NCBI RefSeq assembly: GCF_022458745.1
Contig: NZ_JAJJJF010000002.1
Coordinates: forward strand, 310,001-374,000
Direction: 5' to 3'
Source: Bacillus piscicola
GTDB taxonomy: Bacteria; Bacillota; Bacilli; Bacillales; Marinococcaceae
DNA length: 64,000 nucleotides
This document shows, one piece after another, positions 1 through 9,796 of this stretch (position 1 is the first letter of the stretch; the number at the start of each line of letters is the position of its first letter). The position numbers and the translations under genes were made by a program. A model generated the notes under the pieces. That model worked only from the letters and a program-made list of their open reading frames with translations, did not search any database and was not told where the DNA came from.

Positions 1-42
1 TTAAGCGTCGTAGCCGAACATCATTTCGTTACGGTGTTATAG
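1..42 (+). CDS. Possible 3' end of an upstream gene (partial)
   Basis: The first 42 bases are open in frame 1 and end in TAG, encoding a 13-residue tail (LSVVAEHHFVTVL). The gene would begin outside the window. The stop lies 19 bases before miaA, which suits an upstream operon neighbour. Too little is visible to assign a family, and it may be chance. Confidence 0.25.
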   Translation, partial: LSVVAEHHFVTVL

Positions 43-61
43 AAAAGAAGGGAAGGGAGCA

Positions 62-994
62 ATGAGTAAAAATAAAGTTGTTGTAATAGCTGGGCCGACA
101 GCTGTAGGTAAATCAGAAATAGGAATTGAACTTGCCCTTCATTTTGGCGGGGAAATAATCAGTGGAGATTCGATGCAAATTTACCGAGGACTTGACATCG
201 GCACAGCAAAAGTTACGCTGGCTGAACGAAAGCGGGTTCCCCACCATTTAATTGACGAAAGAGATCCTGCAGAATCTTATTCAGCGGCCGCTTTTCAGAA
301 AGAGGCGAAGGAACGAATTAAGAACATGAATGACGACGGGAAACTCCCTTTTGTCGTTGGCGGGACGGGATTTTACATTCGGGCATTAACAAGAGACCTG
401 GATCTGCACGAAACAAGTGCTGATGAAGGTTTCAGGGAAGAAATGGAACAATATGCACAAACACACGGAACACAGGCATTGCATGAAAAATTACAGGCCA
501 TTGACTATCAAAGCGCTTCGCGTATTCATCCGAACAATCTGAAAAAAGTAATCAGAGCGCTTGAAATTAATCACACGACCGGGCGGAAGCAACGAGAGTT
601 TTCAGAACAGGAAACCCAACCGTCACCTTATGACCTAGCGTTAATCGGATTGACGATGGAGCGGGACGTCCTTTACCGACGTATCAATGAACGTGTTGAT
701 CAAATGGTAGCAGACGGCGTTATGGAAGAGGCAAGGTGGCTGTTCGAATACGCTCCAGAGGATAGTCAAGCAGCACAGGCGATCGGCTATAAAGAATTTT
801 ATTCCTACTTTAAAGGAGAATATAGTATAGAACAAGCAGTTGAACAATTAAAAAGAAACTCACGACGTTATGCGAAAAGACAGTTGACATGGTTTCGCAA
901 TAAAGAAAAGATGAAGTGGTTTGACATGACGTCGATGAACAAAGAAGAAAAAATTCAAGAAATGATTGAATATATAGAAGGTAAATTTTCATAA
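62..994 (+). CDS. miaA: tRNA dimethylallyltransferase MiaA
   Basis: MiaA transfers a dimethylallyl group to N6 of A37 in tRNAs that read UNN codons, the first step towards ms2i6A. The 310-residue protein has the expected length. The N-terminal P-loop GPTAVGKSE is at about residues 11-19. It is followed by the family signature SGDSMQIYRGLDIGTAK near residues 35-51 and the PHHLID segment. The ATG at 62 follows a purine-rich ribosome site (AAGGGAGC). hfq starts 49 bases after the stop; miaA-hfq adjacency is a conserved arrangement in Bacillaceae and beyond. Nothing odd is seen in the protein. Confidence 0.97.
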   Translation: MSKNKVVVIAGPTAVGKSEIGIELALHFGGEIISGDSMQIYRGLDIGTAKVTLAERKRVPHHLIDERDPAESYSAAAFQKEAKERIKNMNDDGKLPFVVGGTGFYIRALTRDLDLHETSADEGFREEMEQYAQTHGTQALHEKLQAIDYQSASRIHPNNLKKVIRALEINHTTGRKQREFSEQETQPSPYDLALIGLTMERDVLYRRINERVDQMVADGVMEEARWLFEYAPEDSQAAQAIGYKEFYSYFKGEYSIEQAVEQLKRNSRRYAKRQLTWFRNKEKMKWFDMTSMNKEEKIQEMIEYIEGKFS

Positions 995-1043
995 CTGTCG
1001 AATGTCTTATTCATAGAGAGTTTGAGGAGGGGGACTGTACTAT

Positions 1044-1298
1044 ATGAAGCAGCCGATTAACATTCAGGATCAATTTTTAAATACGTTGCGTAAGGAGAAA
1101 ACACCGGTGACTGTCTTTTTACTCAATGGGTTTCAACTGCGGGGCCAAGTTAAAGCATTTGATAACTTTACCGTCGTTCTTGATAGCGATGGGAAGCAGC
1201 AGCTAGTTTACAAGCATGCTATTTCTACTTTTGCTCCTCAGCGAAATATCTCTTTACAAACCGAGACGGAAACTGAAAACGCAGCGCCGAATGTATAA
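1044..1298 (+). CDS. hfq: RNA chaperone Hfq
   Basis: This is an Sm-like hexameric RNA-binding protein. Sm1 is recognisable from [20 protein letters not shown] (residues 7-26), and the Sm2 YKHAIST motif is near residues 56-62. At 84 residues it is slightly longer than the roughly 73-residue B. subtilis protein because of an acidic, Thr/Glu-rich tail ([13 protein letters not shown]). The start ATG at 1044 follows GAGGAGGGGG. It is the second gene of a miaA-hfq unit and is closed by a strong hairpin immediately downstream. Confidence 0.97.
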   Translation: MKQPINIQDQFLNTLRKEKTPVTVFLLNGFQLRGQVKAFDNFTVVLDSDGKQQLVYKHAISTFAPQRNISLQTETETENAAPNV

Positions 1299-1302
1299 CG
1301 TG

Positions 1303-1336
1303 AAAAGCTTCCGGAGGGTAGTCCCGGAAGCTTTTT
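1303..1336. terminator. Intrinsic terminator between hfq and the convergent recombinase gene
   Basis: The inverted repeat AAGCTTCCGG / CCCGGAAGCTT has a short loop and ends in TTTTT. It follows the hfq stop and overlaps the stop codon of the convergent recombinase gene, so it may serve both directions. Confidence 0.85.
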
Positions 1337-2324
1337 AATGTTCTGATCCGCTAGACGCCAAAGAATTTACATACTCGACATATTTGTTTAAGGTAAGAAT
1401 CGTCTGAAGGCCAAGTCTTTTTTGGAGCTGTTCCGGTGTTTCGCCATTTTTCAGAGCTTGAACAATGTATGTATTACGAAAGTGTCGTGCCGATACTGCG
1501 CGGTTGATTCCTGCGCGCTTTCTTTCTTCACGAATCATTTTTTGGATGGCGATTTCTGTTAAATTTTTAGGTGCATCATTTTCGTAGCTCCAGCGGAAAG
1601 TCTTTCGCTGGAAATCAAAAGCGACTAGAAGTGGGTCCGTGTCTTTTCTAGGACGAACTGCTTCTGGTATGGCCTGTAAATAATAATGGAGCTGTTTTTT
1701 GTGGGGCCGCAACAACGTAATGGTACGCGGATTTCCGGTCATCTCGGGGATTAGAATGTCACCAGTTCCTTGATTAATGTGCTTCATTTCTAAATGTGAG
1801 AGTTCTTGAAGCCTAAGACCGTAATGAAGAAACAGGGTGATGATGAACAAATTGCGTGGAGCGAGCAATGGCCGGGCTGCCGCTTGCTTTTTCGATAAAC
1901 CAGCATCTGATTTTAATGCATTCAAGAGACGCTGCTGTTCAGCATGAGAAAGCAGTTCCTCTTTAGTCAGTTGATTCCAAATCGTCTCGTCAAGGTCCAG
2001 AGAAGAGAACGGATCGAAAGGTAACTTTCCGACAGCTTGTAAAAAGGCTGTATAGCTTTTTAATACGGTTTGGACACGTTTTAATGTTCGGAGCTGATAG
2101 TGTCGCTCGTTTTCTAATAAGAAAAAATAGGAGTCTATGGCTTGCGGTGTGAGAGAAGATGGCTTGAGCGCTTGTTGATCCCCTTTTGTGACTGCTAGGA
2201 ACCGGAAGAAGTCCGCTAGATCATAACGGTAACGCTTAATTGTACTTGCTTTGCGTCCTTTCGCAGCTAGATGATGTAAAAAAGACTCGACATCATTCGG
2301 GAATATCGACGTTTCAGCGGTCAC
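1335..2324 (-). CDS. Orphan tyrosine recombinase (XerC/XerD-like), degenerate active site
   Basis: This 329-residue protein has the two-part fold of phage-integrase-family enzymes: an N-terminal SAM-like core-binding domain (about residues 8-105) and a C-terminal catalytic domain. Arg I is visible in HYGLRLQELS, and a likely nucleophile Tyr is in LNKYVEY near the C-terminus. The usual HxLRH motif reads ARHFRNTY, so the first His is Arg. The LGH motif reads LGLQ, so the second His/Trp is missing. The GTG start at 2324 follows GAGAGGAG on the minus strand. No att repeats or other mobile genes flank it between hfq and spoVK, so it looks like a resident paralogue whose catalytic competence is doubtful. 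Confidence 0.8.
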   Translation of the reverse strand: MTAETSIFPNDVESFLHHLAAKGRKASTIKRYRYDLADFFRFLAVTKGDQQALKPSSLTPQAIDSYFFLLENERHYQLRTLKRVQTVLKSYTAFLQAVGKLPFDPFSSLDLDETIWNQLTKEELLSHAEQQRLLNALKSDAGLSKKQAAARPLLAPRNLFIITLFLHYGLRLQELSHLEMKHINQGTGDILIPEMTGNPRTITLLRPHKKQLHYYLQAIPEAVRPRKDTDPLLVAFDFQRKTFRWSYENDAPKNLTEIAIQKMIREERKRAGINRAVSARHFRNTYIVQALKNGETPEQLQKRLGLQTILTLNKYVEYVNSLASSGSEH

Positions 2325-2490
2325 GGTATCCGCTCCTCTCTTAAAGCCGGGAATAGTGATAGGTACAGCTTTCTTGCCGTCCTCCTTGGTGAGAAATCCT
2401 TATCGTTAATTATAACAGATTAATCACTAATCGGCTGTGTTTGCGTATAGTATGGGTAAACGCCCGATTCATTTTAAGGAAGAGAGGGGA

Positions 2491-3432
2491 ATGGTCGTGA
2501 TGGTTCACACGGACGGCAGGGACAGAATTCAAGTTACGATACATCCAGCAAAAAAGGAGGCCCCCCTCAGAGATACTGAAAATTATTTATTAAAAGAAGA
2601 ACACTATGCGTTACGAAAAGCGGAAAAAAGTTTGAACGCCTTAATCGGAGTGAATAAGGTTAAAGAGTTTGTAAAAGAAATGTATGCTCTTGTTTATGTT
2701 AATCAATGCAGGGAAAAACTACAGTTAGAGGCAACGCAGCATAATCTGCACATGATGTTTATCGGTAATCCCGGAACCGGTAAAACAACAGTCGCCCGTA
2801 TTATGGCACAAATGTTGAAAGACATGAACATTTTGGAAAAAGGTCACCTTATAGAAGCAGAGCGGGCGGATTTAGTCGGAGAATATATCGGTCAGACCGC
2901 CCAAAAAACGAGAGATTTAATTAAGAAAGCAAATGGAGGCGTCCTTTTTATTGATGAAGCATATTCACTAGCCCGTGGAGGAGAAAAAGATTTCGGACGG
3001 GAAGCCGTTGATGCACTTGTAAAAGCGATGGAAGATCATCAGCACAAGTTTATTTTGATTTTGGCAGGTTATCCAGAAGAAATGAAACGTTTTTTACGTA
3101 TGAATCCTGGTTTGCCGTCACGTTTTCCTAACATCTTGCAATTCGAAGACTTTACGAGTACTCAATTAGTAAAATTATTTAAACAGATGGCGAAAGAAAA
3201 AGATTACCAATGTACGGAACAGCTAGGTGATAAGCTCATTGCTCATTTCCAAGATAGAACAAAAGGGAACGGTAAGAATTATAACGGCCGTTATGTAAGA
3301 AACTTGATCGAAAAAATGATTAGACGTCACGCTCTCCGTATTTTAAAAGAAGGAAGAACAATCGATAAACACTCGCTAATAACGCTAGAAACAGTTGATT
3401 TTATAATCGAAGATGAAGAAGAATTTAAGTAA
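2491..3432 (+). CDS. spoVK: Stage V sporulation protein K, AAA+ ATPase
   Basis: This is a sporulation AAA+ ATPase of the CbxX/CfxQ family. The Walker A motif is GNPGTGKTT, the Walker B region is GGVLFIDEAYSLARGG, and the family stretch HLIEAERADLVGEYIGQTAQ is present. Several starts are possible. ATG 2491 and ATG 2500 lie just after AGAGAGGGGA, whereas the longer frame to 2437 begins without a good ribosome site; I chose 2491. The protein is then 313 residues, close to the B. subtilis one. hflX follows after 11 bases, matching the spoVK-hflX-ynbB order in B. subtilis. Confidence 0.93.
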   Translation: MVVMVHTDGRDRIQVTIHPAKKEAPLRDTENYLLKEEHYALRKAEKSLNALIGVNKVKEFVKEMYALVYVNQCREKLQLEATQHNLHMMFIGNPGTGKTTVARIMAQMLKDMNILEKGHLIEAERADLVGEYIGQTAQKTRDLIKKANGGVLFIDEAYSLARGGEKDFGREAVDALVKAMEDHQHKFILILAGYPEEMKRFLRMNPGLPSRFPNILQFEDFTSTQLVKLFKQMAKEKDYQCTEQLGDKLIAHFQDRTKGNGKNYNGRYVRNLIEKMIRRHALRILKEGRTIDKHSLITLETVDFIIEDEEEFK

Positions 3433-3443
3433 AGGAGACGATT

Positions 3444-4697
3444 ATGAAAGAGAAAGTGATTATTGTAGGCTGTCAGTTTTCTCACATGGAAGAAGAGCAA
3501 TTCAACATGCGTATGGATGAACTTAAAGCGCTCGTTCATACAGCTGGCGGTGAAATCGTTGCAAAAATCGAGCAGTCACGGCAGCGCCCTGACGCCGCAA
3601 CGTATATCGGAAGTGGGAAAACGCAAGAATTAGCGGAAGCCGTCTCGCAGAAGGAAGCTGACTTAGTCGTTTTTAATGATGAGCTGACAGCAGGCCAAGT
3701 ACGTAACCTGGATGCAGCCGTTGATGTAAGGGTTATTGATCGGACTCAACTAATTCTTGATATCTTTGCCGGTCGCGCGCATACAAAAGAAGGAAAGATC
3801 CAAGTCGAACTTGCGCAGCTTATGTACATTCTCCCGCGCCTTTCCGGACAGGGGCAAGTTTTGTCACGTCTCGGAGGGGGCATAGGAACACGCGGGCCAG
3901 GGGAGACGAAACTCGAGACGGATCGCAGGCATATTCAAAGACGCATGGATGACTTAAAAAAACAATTGGCAGATGTCAAGGCTCATCGAGAGAGCTATCG
4001 GAAACAACGTCGCAAAAATAGCAATGTCCAGTTTGCACTAGTCGGGTATACGAATGCCGGTAAATCGACGCTCTTGCATCAATTATCAGGTACAGAGACT
4101 TTTCAAGAAGATTTACTGTTTGCTACTCTGGACCCACTCACACGTAAAATTGAACTGCCTTCCGGGTATGAAGCTTTATTAACCGATACAGTCGGCTTTA
4201 TTCAAGATTTGCCGACATCCTTGGTTGCGGCCTTTCGCTCTACACTGGAGGAAGTAAAAGAAGCTGATATTTTACTTCACGTTGTAGATGCTTCTCATCC
4301 CGAAGCGTACGCGCAAATGAAGACAGTGGAAGAGCTCTTGTCCGAACTAAATGCAAGCTCTATTCCGCTGATTACTGTTTTTAACAAGGAAGACCGCCTT
4401 ACCCGTACTCAGTCGCTGCCAGCAGCCGGTAAACCATCTATTTCAATATCTGCTTTCCAAAAAAGCGATCAACTGCGGCTCCTCCAGCTTATGGAGGACA
4501 CACTGAAACAGCAAATGAGGTATTATCATGTCCGTATACCTGCAGATGATGGCAAAAGTCTTGCTTCTATCCGCCGGTATACACTCATTAAATCGGAAGA
4601 GCTTCTTGAAGACAAGAATAGTTTTGATTATAAAGGGTATGTACTTGAAGATCATCCAGTCAATGGTACGATAAATAAATACGAATCGACTTATTAG
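3444..4697 (+). CDS. hflX: GTPase HflX
   Basis: HflX is a ribosome-associated GTPase that splits or rescues stalled ribosomes. The 417-residue protein has the N-terminal HflX domain with a glycine-rich linker (GGGIGTRGPGETKLE), then the G domain: G1 GYTNAGKST, G3 DTVGFIQDLP and G4 NKED. The start ATG follows AAAGGAGACGATT. It lies 11 bases after spoVK and the next gene begins 16 bases downstream, suggesting one operon. This corresponds to ynbA of B. subtilis. Confidence 0.96.
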   Translation: MKEKVIIVGCQFSHMEEEQFNMRMDELKALVHTAGGEIVAKIEQSRQRPDAATYIGSGKTQELAEAVSQKEADLVVFNDELTAGQVRNLDAAVDVRVIDRTQLILDIFAGRAHTKEGKIQVELAQLMYILPRLSGQGQVLSRLGGGIGTRGPGETKLETDRRHIQRRMDDLKKQLADVKAHRESYRKQRRKNSNVQFALVGYTNAGKSTLLHQLSGTETFQEDLLFATLDPLTRKIELPSGYEALLTDTVGFIQDLPTSLVAAFRSTLEEVKEADILLHVVDASHPEAYAQMKTVEELLSELNASSIPLITVFNKEDRLTRTQSLPAAGKPSISISAFQKSDQLRLLQLMEDTLKQQMRYYHVRIPADDGKSLASIRRYTLIKSEELLEDKNSFDYKGYVLEDHPVNGTINKYESTY

Positions 4698-4713
4698 AAA
4701 GTTGGGGGAAGTA

Positions 4714-5991
4714 ATGACTACAGCAGGACAAGCACAGCAAACGATTCAGCAATTATCACTGAAAGCAGAAAAGAAAATTCAGAAACAGTTGCAGGCAGCA
4801 GAGCGGACAGCTGAACATAATCAGGAGAGGCTTTTGCAGATATTTCAAGAAGAGCGCGTGTCGTCGTTTCATTTTCACTCTTCTACGGGTTATGGCTACG
4901 ATGATTCTGGCAGAGAAACATTAGACCGCGTATATGCAAAGGTATTTGGCACGGAAAAAGCACTTGTCAGGCACCAATTTATTTCAGGCACGCACGCTAT
5001 TACGGCAGCTTTATTTGGAGTGCTGCGTCCGGGAGATCATCTTCTATATGCCGGCATGCCTTATGACACGTTGCAGACAGTTATTGGTTTTTCTGGTGAC
5101 GAGCCGGGATCACTGGCTGATTACCAGATTCAAAGCGAGGCCGCTCCGCTAAATGAAGAGGGTTATCCTGATGCTGAACTGTTAATCAAACGGCTGCGGC
5201 CGGAAACGAAAGTAGTGGCTATCCAGCGGTCAAAAGGATATGCGTCGCGACCTTCTGTGCCAATCTCTCTTTTGAAAAAGATCATTACACAGTTGAAACA
5301 ACAGCGGCCTGATTTGATCGTGTTTGTGGATAACTGTTACGGAGAATTTGTAGAAGATTTAGAGCCGGGTCATGCAGGGGCAGATTTACTCGCCGGGTCA
5401 CTGATTAAAAACCCGGGAGGCGGCATTGCTAGAACAGGAGGATACATAGCTGGGAAAGCAGAGTATGTCGAACAAGCTTCAGCTCGATTTGCGGCTCCTG
5501 GCATTGGGTTAGAAGGCGGTGCAACCCTCTCAACTTTGCTGGAAATGTTTCAAGGTCTCTTTTTAGCTCCTCACATTGTATCTGAAGCGTTAAAAGGGGC
5601 ACTTTATACAGCGGCGCTCTGTGAGGAAGCGGGTCTCCATACTTTTCCTCGTTCCGAGGAAGAACGTACCGATCTCATTCAGGCTGTTATTTTAGAAGAC
5701 AGGAGCAGGATGATCCGTTTCTGTCAAGCAATCCAGGAGGCATCACCGGTCGACTCAAATGTCTCACCGCAGCCTTCCGCGATGCCGGGTTACGAAGATG
5801 AGGTTATCATGGCAGGGGGCACCTTTATTCAAGGATCAAGCATTGAATTCTCAGCAGACGGTCCGATGCGCGCCCCTTATATTACGTATGTACAAGGAGG
5901 TCTTACAACAGCCCACGTAAAAATCGCTGTCCGTCATGCTTTAAAAGTACTTGCTGAAGAGAACTTGCTAATGCTTCCTAAAGGCCAGTAG
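4714..5991 (+). CDS. ynbB: YnbB family PLP-dependent enzyme (aluminium-resistance / methionine gamma-lyase-like)
   Basis: This is a PLP-fold type I protein of the family annotated as aluminium resistance protein or methionine gamma-lyase family. The real substrate is not established. Visible features are FHFHSSTGYGYDDSGRETLD near the N-terminus, the cofactor-region stretch VFVDNCYGEFVE, and the lysine site SLIKNPGGGIARTGGYIAG. ATG 4714 is preferred over TTG 4702 because GGGGGAAGTA precedes it at proper spacing. It is the last gene of the spoVK-hflX-ynbB run. In B. subtilis glnR and glnA follow; here only glnA does. Confidence 0.9.
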   Translation: MTTAGQAQQTIQQLSLKAEKKIQKQLQAAERTAEHNQERLLQIFQEERVSSFHFHSSTGYGYDDSGRETLDRVYAKVFGTEKALVRHQFISGTHAITAALFGVLRPGDHLLYAGMPYDTLQTVIGFSGDEPGSLADYQIQSEAAPLNEEGYPDAELLIKRLRPETKVVAIQRSKGYASRPSVPISLLKKIITQLKQQRPDLIVFVDNCYGEFVEDLEPGHAGADLLAGSLIKNPGGGIARTGGYIAGKAEYVEQASARFAAPGIGLEGGATLSTLLEMFQGLFLAPHIVSEALKGALYTAALCEEAGLHTFPRSEEERTDLIQAVILEDRSRMIRFCQAIQEASPVDSNVSPQPSAMPGYEDEVIMAGGTFIQGSSIEFSADGPMRAPYITYVQGGLTTAHVKIAVRHALKVLAEENLLMLPKGQ

Positions 5992-6028
5992 AGTTGCATG
6001 CTGGATAATAAATGAGTGAAATAACAAA

Positions 6029-6057
6029 TTGACAAAGAAAACAACATTCTGTAAGAT
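6029..6057 (+). promoter_or_regulatory. SigA-type promoter of glnA
   Basis: TTGACA and TAAGAT are separated by 17 bases, about 75 bases before the glnA start. I found no convincing GlnR/TnrA operator (TGTNA-N7-TNACA) around it. Confidence 0.75.
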
Positions 6058-6130
6058 AGGCCCATAAATTATCGATTCATGCAGGGTAAGTATGACTGAA
6101 TGAGTTTGTCACAAGAGGAGAGATATAACT

Positions 6131-7486
6131 TTGAAAGCCCACCATTATACTAGAGATGACATTACACGTATGGCAGATGAAGAAAATGTGAAGTTCATCC
6201 GGCTGCAGTTTACAGATCTACAAGGTACGATTAAAAATGTAGAGATACCAGTCGATCAGCTTCAGAAAGCGTTAGACAATAAAATGATGTTCGATGGATC
6301 CTCAATTGAAGGCTTTGTACGCGTGGAAGAATCTGATATGTATTTATATCCCGATCTAAACACATGGGTTATCTTTCCGTGGACACCAGAGAAAGGCAAA
6401 GTAGCCCGTTTAATTTGTGATATCTATGAACCGGGTGGTGTAAGAGGCAAGCCTAAGCCTTTCGGGGGAGATCCCCGCGGAATATTGAAAAGAATGTTAA
6501 AAGAAGCGGAAGAAATGGGATTTACCGCTTTCAATATTGGCCCGGAGCCGGAATTTTTCCTCTTTAAGAACGATGCCAACGGCGAACCGACGATGGAATT
6601 GAATGACAAAGGCGGTTACTTTGATCTGGCGCCGACCGATCTCGGTGAAAACTGCCGGCGCGATATCGTGCTTGAGTTAGAGGATATGGGATTTGAAATT
6701 GAAGCATCCCACCATGAAGTGGCGCCAGGGCAGCATGAAATTGACTTTGAATATGCGGACGCGATCACCGCTTGTGACAACATTCAAACCTTTAAGTTAG
6801 TCGTGAAAACAATTGCCAGAAAGCACGGACTCCACGCCACTTTTATGCCAAAACCACTATATGGGGTAGCGGGATCCGGTATGCACTGCAATATGTCTTT
6901 GTTCCGTGGAGAGACAAATGCTTTTTTTGATGAAAACACAGAGACACAGCTAAGTGAAACAGCAATGCAGTTCCTCGCTGGCATTCTCGAGCACTCTCCA
7001 GGTTTTACGGCGCTTACTAATCCAATTGTTAACTCCTATAAACGGCTTGTCCCGGGATATGAAGCGCCTGTTTATATAGCCTGGTCGATGAAAAATAGAA
7101 GCCCTCTTGTTCGTATTCCGTCATCCAGAGGGCCGAGTACACGCGTGGAAGCGCGAAGCCCTGATCCTGCTGCGAATCCTTATCTTGCCATGGCATCTAT
7201 GCTTGCAGCTGGCCTTGACGGAATAAAGCGTGAGTTAGAAGCTCCCCCTTCTACTGACCGAAACGTGTATGATATGACGCGTGAGGAGCGGAGGAAAGAG
7301 GGAATTCATGAACTTCCAGCCAATTTGCAGGAAGCGTTGGACGCTCTTTTGAATGATAAAGTATTGGTTGAAAAGATTGGACCGCATGCGATTAAGCATT
7401 TTGTAGAAGCGAAAGAAATCGAATGGGATATGTTTCGGAAACAAGTTCACCCATGGGAACGTGAACAGTATATGTCGCATTATTAA
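6131..7486 (+). CDS. glnA: Glutamine synthetase, type I
   Basis: This enzyme condenses glutamate and ammonia using ATP. The 451-residue protein is collinear with Bacillus Gln[11 protein letters not shown], the metal-binding [38 protein letters not shown], and the C-terminal [19 protein letters not shown]. It lacks the adenylylation-type insert and so fits the I-alpha group. The start is TTG at 6131, with AGAGGAGA nine bases upstream; the next ATG would remove conserved sequence. glnR is not next to it, which is unusual for Bacillaceae. Two hairpins follow the stop. Confidence 0.97.
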   Translation: MKAHHYTRDDITRMADEENVKFIRLQFTDLQGTIKNVEIPVDQLQKALDNKMMFDGSSIEGFVRVEESDMYLYPDLNTWVIFPWTPEKGKVARLICDIYEPGGVRGKPKPFGGDPRGILKRMLKEAEEMGFTAFNIGPEPEFFLFKNDANGEPTMELNDKGGYFDLAPTDLGENCRRDIVLELEDMGFEIEASHHEVAPGQHEIDFEYADAITACDNIQTFKLVVKTIARKHGLHATFMPKPLYGVAGSGMHCNMSLFRGETNAFFDENTETQLSETAMQFLAGILEHSPGFTALTNPIVNSYKRLVPGYEAPVYIAWSMKNRSPLVRIPSSRGPSTRVEARSPDPAANPYLAMASMLAAGLDGIKRELEAPPSTDRNVYDMTREERRKEGIHELPANLQEALDALLNDKVLVEKIGPHAIKHFVEAKEIEWDMFRKQVHPWEREQYMSHY

Positions 7487-7493
7487 AACATTT

Positions 7494-7526
7494 ACCCCTT
7501 TGATGTCACTATTCATCAAGGGGTTT
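7494..7526 (+). terminator. glnA terminator
   Basis: ACCCCTTTGATG pairs with CATCAAGGGGTTTT (one bulge) directly after the glnA stop and runs into a T-rich tail. Confidence 0.75.
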
Positions 7527-7528
7527 TG

Positions 7529-7573
7529 AAAAATTCAGCCCCCTTCCCGGAAGCGGAAGGGGGCTGAATTTTT
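7529..7573. terminator. lexA terminator, probably bidirectional
   Basis: This is a long perfect hairpin (AAATTCAGCCCCCTTCC paired with GGAAGGGGGCTGAATTT) flanked by A and T runs. It overlaps the lexA stop and lies between the convergent glnA and lexA. Confidence 0.9.
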
Positions 7574-8195
7574 AATGTAAGGTACGAAATACTCCTGTTA
7601 CTTTTCCTAGAATGGTACAGTTTTCTAAAATAATAGGCTCCATGGCTGCGTTTTCCGGCTGAAGCCGGATAAAGCCATCTTCTTTAAAAAAGCGCTTTAC
7701 CGTTGCTTCAAGCTCTTCTGTCATTGCCACAACAATATCCCCATTTTCCGCTGATTGCTGCTGCCGCACGATCACAAGATCACCATCATGGATACCCGCT
7801 TCAATCATGCTCTCCCCTTGGATAGTTAATGCGAATACTTTTTCATCTGCAGCCATACGCTCTGGTAAGGGGATATATTCTTCAATGTTCTCGACGGCGG
7901 TAATGGGCTCTCCTGCTGTTACTTTACCAAGGACAGGCACATACACCGCAGTACTCTCTGCGATATGCGGACCGTCTTCGGTATCGTTGAGCACTTCAAT
8001 TGCTCTTGGCTTAGTTGGATCACGCCTTATATACCCTTTACTTTCCAACCTGGAAAGATGGCCGTGAACAGTGGAACTAGAAGCAAGTCCAACCGCTTTT
8101 CCTATTTCACGAACAGAAGGTGGATATCCCTTTTTTTTCACTTCGTTTTTTATATATTCTAATATCTGTTCTTGACGTTTGGATAGTTTAGTCAA
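7572..8195 (-). CDS. lexA: SOS repressor LexA (DinR)
   Basis: This is the self-cleaving transcriptional repressor of the SOS regulon. The winged-helix N-terminus begins [14 protein letters not shown] and contains [20 protein letters not shown]. The cleavage site is Ala-Gly in [12 protein letters not shown]. The catalytic Ser is in [13 protein letters not shown] and the Lys in ATVKRFFKE. At 207 residues it matches the B. subtilis protein. The start is a TTG (8195, or the adjacent TTG at 8198) behind GGGAGGTG; the longer upstream frame has no ribosome site. It is divergent from yneA-yneB-ynzC, and LexA-box-like sequences lie between them. Confidence 0.97.
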   Translation of the reverse strand: MTKLSKRQEQILEYIKNEVKKKGYPPSVREIGKAVGLASSSTVHGHLSRLESKGYIRRDPTKPRAIEVLNDTEDGPHIAESTAVYVPVLGKVTAGEPITAVENIEEYIPLPERMAADEKVFALTIQGESMIEAGIHDGDLVIVRQQQSAENGDIVVAMTEELEATVKRFFKEDGFIRLQPENAAMEPIILENCTILGKVTGVFRTLH

Positions 8196-8239
8196 CAACT
8201 TGCACCTCCCAATATGTATTTTTTTAAATTGTAGCATGT

Positions 8240-8253
8240 AAAACATATGTGCG
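8240..8253. promoter_or_regulatory. Weak LexA box upstream of lexA
   Basis: AAAACATATGTGCG matches 9 of the 13 defined positions of the Bacillus consensus CGAACRNRYGTTYC. It lies 45 bases upstream of the lexA start, where autorepression would be expected. Confidence 0.45.
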
Positions 8254-8276
8254 CAAACATTAGTTCTGGATTTTTC

Positions 8277-8305
8277 TTGACGGGAACAAGGGTTCCTATT
8301 ATACT
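8277..8305 (+). promoter_or_regulatory. SigA-type promoter of yneA with a LexA box in the spacer
   Basis: TTGACG and TATACT are 17 bases apart. The spacer starts with the palindrome GGAACAAGGGTTCC (8283-8296), which matches 11 of 13 LexA consensus positions, so repressor binding would block polymerase directly. A second, weaker box (AGAACGTACATTCT, 10 of 13) lies at 8320-8333 just before the yneA ribosome site. Confidence 0.8.
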
Positions 8306-8350
8306 GTAATTACTAAATAAGAACGTACATTCTACAGTGGAGGGATTTTC

Positions 8351-9237
<887 letters not shown>

Positions 9238-9381
9238 TACTTCAGATGATCCCTGTCAATCGTATGTCAGCGACAACTAATATATCTCATAACGAAGAAT
9301 GCGGTTTGCTTCCTTTTATAAGTTGATTTATAGTATACATACGTATTTCCAAGTCAATATGTGGGGGGTTATAAGCTGATT

Positions 9382-9615
9382 ATGCTTTCTCAAGAGAAGA
9401 TAGCCCGTATAAATGAACTCTCGGAACGTTCCAAAACGACTGGACTAACCGAGGAGGAACTAGCTGAGCAGCAAGAGCTGCGACAAGAATATTTGTCTAA
9501 ATTCCGTTCTTCATTTAAGAGTCAATTGCAGTCTGTCAAGGTGATGGACCCAAAAGGAAAAGACGTGACACCAAGTAAGCTAGTTGAATTAAAGAATAAA
9601 AATAATAAGCATTGA
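9382..9615 (+). CDS. ynzC: DUF896 family protein YnzC
   Basis: This small 77-residue helical protein is collinear with B. subtilis Ynz[21 protein letters not shown], then [16 protein letters not shown] and [16 protein letters not shown]. The family's function is not firmly known. ATG 9382 aligns with homologues; a GTG at 9361 in frame would add seven unrelated residues. The purine run GGGGGG is rather distant (about 13 bases) from the ATG. It is separated from yneB by 144 bases and followed by a terminator. Confidence 0.92.
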   Translation: MLSQEKIARINELSERSKTTGLTEEELAEQQELRQEYLSKFRSSFKSQLQSVKVMDPKGKDVTPSKLVELKNKNNKH

Positions 9616-9618
9616 GAT

Positions 9619-9647
9619 TCCTGATGGATGTGCCATCAGGATTTTTT
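9619..9647 (+). terminator. ynzC terminator
   Basis: TCCTGATGG and CCATCAGGA form a nine-base-pair stem around a five-base loop, followed by TTTTTT. Confidence 0.9.
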
Positions 9648-9722
9648 GTGGCAGTAAGTACCAGTTACTCCGTTGCTATATTAGGTGTTTTAATCTACTC
9701 TCTATATCATGCTCATCAAATC

Positions 9723-9751
9723 TTGTGAAAACACCGAAGAACGTTTATGAT
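9723..9751 (+). promoter_or_regulatory. SigA-type promoter of tkt
   Basis: TTGTGA and TATGAT have a 17-base spacer, 46 bases upstream of the transketolase start. Confidence 0.65.
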
Positions 9752-9796
9752 GAAATACGAGGATGAATATACATAGGTATGAAAGGAAGGAAATGA

